Source of the DNA: Chryseobacterium paludis
GTDB lineage: Bacteria; Bacteroidota; Bacteroidia; Flavobacteriales; Weeksellaceae
Direction of reading: 5' to 3'
Length of the DNA stretch: 64,000 nt
NCBI RefSeq assembly: GCF_025403485.1
Contig: NZ_CP099966.1
Location: 744,001-808,000 of the forward strand
Positions 61,386 through 64,000 of this stretch are shown here, piece after piece. A program made the translations under genes and the position numbers. The notes below the pieces were generated by a model. The model saw nothing but the letters and a program-made list of their open reading frames with translations, searched no databases and was not told the DNA's origin. The number at the start of each line of letters is the position of its first letter. Position 1 is the stretch's first letter.

Positions 61386-63389
61386 TTAAATAGATAGTTC
61401 AATATTAAAGATCGTGCTGTTTTTCTGTGAAGAATGAATATCCATTTTTCCACTAAGCAACTCCACTCTGTTTTTAAGATTTTTTAAACCCTGTCCAGTA
61501 AAGTCATTGATCTGTGTGGTATCGAATCCAATACCATTATCTTCAACAGTAATATAAAACTGAGATTCATTCTGGCTACAATCTACCAGAATTTCTGTAC
61601 ACGAAGAATGTTTCAAAGCGTTATTAAGCAGCTCCTGAACGATCCTGTAAATCATGATCTGAATGTTTTCAGGGATATTGTTCTTGATTTCATTAGACTG
61701 GAAGTAGATGTGGATCTCATCTGTTTCCAGCATATGGCATAAATCACTTAATGCATGTTCAAGTCCCAATTTAAGAAGTGTCTCTGGAATAAGATTAAAA
61801 GAAATCTGTCGTAATTCTGTAATGGAATTGTTCAAAAGGTTATTTATGTTTTCAATTTCGATAGGTGGGGCAGGTTCTGAGGATTTACTTACCTTCAGAA
61901 AACGAATCTTCAATGAGGAAAGCATACTTCCAATACCATCATGAAGGTCTCGCGCTATTCTTTTACGCTCATCCTCTTCTCCCCGGATCATTGCCTGCAT
62001 TACATCTATTTCTTTCTGATTTTTCAGAGACTCTATATTCTGGGTATAATTTTGAGACTGCTGGGCAGCTATTTTTTTCTGATTTTTTGAATTGATCCAT
62101 AGGAAAATGACCAATAACAGCAATATCACTAAAATAGCAAACAATAAACTATAGTATAGTTTGTTGTTTTGGGCTACCAAGCGGTCACGTTCACGCTGTG
62201 CCTCGAGCATACTGATTTTTTTTTCGTTTTCAACTTTGTTGAATTTAGCTTCCAGTGCTGCTATTTTCCCCTTTGATTCACTAATATTCAAACTGTCATT
62301 AATTGCAGTGTATTTTGAAAGATATTTATAGGCATTTTTAGTATCTCCCAGACCTTCATAAATAAATGCCAGCTCTTTAGTAAAGTTTCTCTGATCAATA
62401 GCAAAATTAGTTGTAGTTCCAATAAGATCGAGCAAAAGATCTTTAGCATCCTCCAGTCTGTTCATTGCTTTCAGAGGCAGATATTTGGAAAACTTTAAAC
62501 GGTTAGTTAGAAGTACATCCTTATGAAGGGTACTGTTAACAATACCTTTATCATAACTTTTTAGAGAATTGTTAAATTGTCCTGTCTTATAAAAATAATA
62601 ACCTTCAGCAGTATAATAACTTCCACTTAGATTTGAATTAGGATGTTTTTTTATAATGTTATATGCCTTATCAAGTGATTTTTTTGCTTCGGCTGTCATG
62701 GTAAGAAAACAAAGATTTTCAACGTCTACGATATAGATGTCTGCCTTAGTTTCCAGATAGCTGTAAGAAGAGGTGTTTGCTTGCTCGATATATTCTTTAG
62801 CTGTTTTCAAATAGCTGTTAGCTTTAACCCTTTCCTCACTATTCATAAAAATAACGGCAACGGATTTGTATAAAATACTTAGAACCTCCAGATCACCGCC
62901 TTTTTTTGCCAAAGGAATAGCCTCATTAACCAAAACTTTCATTCCTTCCACCTCATTATTTTGAAGGACATAGACAAGGGATAGATTTTTTAGGATGAAT
63001 GCCCGCAAGACATACGAGTCCTTGGTTTTATATTTCTTAAGCTCACTATCAGCCAGTTTCAATTGCTTTGCATAGTTGTCAAAATCACCCTTACTTACTA
63101 ATCCTGCCGCATTATAATATATGGCAACGGCTTTTAAAAAAGGATATTTTGGGGCGATCTTGTTGGCCATAAGAAGATACTGATCTGATAATTCATTTTT
63201 CTTACTTCTTCTGAACAGGTCAGCCAGCTTGAAGCTGCTAATTCCCCTTATGCTATCTGACTTTGTTGATTTTATTACCTGTGTAAGACTATCAATATAT
63301 GGACCGTCGTCATCAAGAGTATAAAACCTTTGGGCATGTAATCCATAAGAGAAAAATAGTATAAGCAGTAGGCAAAGCTTCTTTTTCAT
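61386..63389 (-). CDS. TPR-containing NarX/HPK7-type histidine kinase
   Basis: 667 residues. A signal peptide precedes a helical TPR region of about 350 residues (for example YYTAEGYYFYKTGQFNNSLKSYDKG). A transmembrane helix lies at about 415-440 (SLLFAILVILLLLVIFLWIN). The kinase part has the HisKA_3 block EDERKRIARDLHDGIGSMLSS with H483, then the N box IVQELLNNALKHSSC and G boxes DNGIGFD and GQGLKNLKNRVELLSG. This is the HPK7 layout that pairs with NarL-type regulators. The external TPR part suggests binding of a peptide or protein signal. A candidate -7 box lies upstream at 63441. Confidence 0.93.
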   Translation of the reverse strand: MKKKLCLLLILFFSYGLHAQRFYTLDDDGPYIDSLTQVIKSTKSDSIRGISSFKLADLFRRSKKNELSDQYLLMANKIAPKYPFLKAVAIYYNAAGLVSKGDFDNYAKQLKLADSELKKYKTKDSYVLRAFILKNLSLVYVLQNNEVEGMKVLVNEAIPLAKKGGDLEVLSILYKSVAVIFMNSEERVKANSYLKTAKEYIEQANTSSYSYLETKADIYIVDVENLCFLTMTAEAKKSLDKAYNIIKKHPNSNLSGSYYTAEGYYFYKTGQFNNSLKSYDKGIVNSTLHKDVLLTNRLKFSKYLPLKAMNRLEDAKDLLLDLIGTTTNFAIDQRNFTKELAFIYEGLGDTKNAYKYLSKYTAINDSLNISESKGKIAALEAKFNKVENEKKISMLEAQRERDRLVAQNNKLYYSLLFAILVILLLLVIFLWINSKNQKKIAAQQSQNYTQNIESLKNQKEIDVMQAMIRGEEDERKRIARDLHDGIGSMLSSLKIRFLKVSKSSEPAPPIEIENINNLLNNSITELRQISFNLIPETLLKLGLEHALSDLCHMLETDEIHIYFQSNEIKNNIPENIQIMIYRIVQELLNNALKHSSCTEILVDCSQNESQFYITVEDNGIGFDTTQINDFTGQGLKNLKNRVELLSGKMDIHSSQKNSTIFNIELSI

Positions 63390-63440
63390 AATTGTAAAAT
63401 ATTAACTCAAATATGACAAAAACATAAAATTCAATGGATA

Positions 63441-63448
63441 CAAATATA
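63441..63448 (-). promoter_or_regulatory. -7 promoter box of the TPR histidine kinase operon
   Basis: On the minus strand TATATTTG fits TAnnTTTG and lies 52 bases before the ATG at 63389. No TTG stands at the expected -33 distance. Candidate only. Confidence 0.3.
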
Positions 63449-63525
63449 CATTTATAAGGCTTAAATTTGTTACTATCGGATTGTAATCCAGATACTTTAT
63501 ATTAAAGTTTCCTCTACGAATTTTT

Positions 63526-64000
63526 TTATTCAAGAATAGCACTTTTGTACGAACGTTTTCTATTGATATAGTAAGCAAACATCAGATTGGGAATCCAACA
63601 TAACCAGGCAACGATATGATATGACAGTCCCGGAGTTTCTATGGCTAATTTTAATAATGGTGATAATATCCTTAATGTTACAGCCGCAAAAGTGCAGGCG
63701 TAACTGTAGGTCATAAAATTCTGATGTTGCCTGACATCTCCATTTTTAATTTTTAAAAATGCAATAACAGTGGTTATAAACCAAACGATTCCCAGGCTAA
63801 CAAATCCCATTGATGAAACAATTCCTCCATGGGCAAAAATGCCAATATAAATTCCTGATAATGAACTTATAATAACCGATAGTATATATGTTTTGCCAAT
63901 TAATCGGTGTAGTGAAAGATGCTTATTTCGAAATTTAGCCCCAAACTGTCTCCATCCAATGAAAAGGGATACAGCACCAAAGATGATGTGACAAAAAAAT
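63526..64000 (-). CDS. DUF2306-type membrane protein, 5' end outside the window
   Basis: Reading leftwards from the right edge, the frame is open through position 63526 for about 158 residues; the start codon lies outside. There are at least four transmembrane helices. DUF2306 motifs are visible: HIIFGAVSLFIGWRQFG, LHRLIGKTYILSVIISSLSG, FAHGGIVSSMGFVSLGIVWF, and DVRQHQNFMTYSYACTFAAV with TLRILSPLL (the QHxNFMxxSYA block). The C-terminus ends in NRKRSYKSAILE. Function unknown; the conserved histidines could bind heme. A distant relative may be the gene at 32581. Confidence 0.8.
   Translation of the reverse strand, partial: FFCHIIFGAVSLFIGWRQFGAKFRNKHLSLHRLIGKTYILSVIISSLSGIYIGIFAHGGIVSSMGFVSLGIVWFITTVIAFLKIKNGDVRQHQNFMTYSYACTFAAVTLRILSPLLKLAIETPGLSYHIVAWLCWIPNLMFAYYINRKRSYKSAILE

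Overview
The window looks like chromosome of a low-GC member of the Bacteroidota, most likely Flavobacteriia close to Chryseobacterium or Elizabethkingia. The reasons are AT-rich intergenic DNA, weak purine ribosome-binding sites, TAnnTTTG-type -7 promoter boxes, a type IX secretion (T9SS) C-terminal sorting tail at 59670-60647, TPR-membrane-HTH regulators, a two-component reg-propeller kinase, a MarR-acetyltransferase fusion and paired small GG-leader peptides. The placement is inference from gene content. I saw no rRNA, tRNA, CRISPR array, transposase or phage module.

Layout. 1-825 is the N-terminal part of a thermolysin-type secreted protease that runs off the left edge. 1433-4407 holds two tandem paralogous TPR/transmembrane/HTH sensor-regulators. 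5584-7212 encodes a secreted protein with a zinc-phospholipase-C-like histidine pattern. 7400-11659 carries small enzymes (SnoaL-like protein, alpha/beta hydrolase, DHFR-like reductase) with AraC and MarR-GNAT regulators; the latter sits under a perfect 23-bp operator-like palindrome. 11788-12106 contains two adjacent Cys-containing GG-leader peptides with their own terminator. 12515-19675 has a secreted esterase, a free-standing adenylation-carrier-reductase (A-T-R) NRPS-like enzyme, an SDR and a mercuric-reductase-like flavoprotein. 20063-22204 holds two related surface proteins, one cut by an in-frame TAG. 22479-26100 is a propeller histidine kinase overlapping its response-regulator gene.

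26303-28221 is a likely MarR / universal stress protein / FMN-reductase operon. 28533-33075 holds an OmpH-like chaperone, a secreted phosphodiesterase, a TetR-MFS pair and a membrane protein. 33320-35491 contains an AraC gene, a decayed SnoaL remnant, an intact SnoaL gene and a Crp/Fnr regulator. 35763-43960 holds a seven-repeat lipoprotein, a PlsC-like acyltransferase, an epimerase/reductase/AraC operon, a DUF4287 protein, a methyltransferase and an M13 peptidase. 44037-50327 has a bestrophin, an aldo/keto reductase, polyphosphate kinase and an AraC-hydrolase pair. 50436-64000 has an SDR-AraC pair, hydrolases, a CPA1 antiporter, an isochorismatase-type hydrolase, a large membrane-anchored hydrolase, a T9SS cargo protein, a second NarL-type two-component system and a partial DUF2306-type membrane protein.

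The overall picture is a region of small regulator-plus-enzyme units: five AraC, two MarR, one TetR and one Crp-type regulator, each next to one or two oxidoreductases, hydrolases or transporters. The most unusual items are the twin GG-leader peptides, the A-T-R enzyme, the TAG-interrupted surface protein, the SnoaL remnant, and several clean inverted repeats that look like operators, including a CRP-consensus-like palindrome at 46158-46179.
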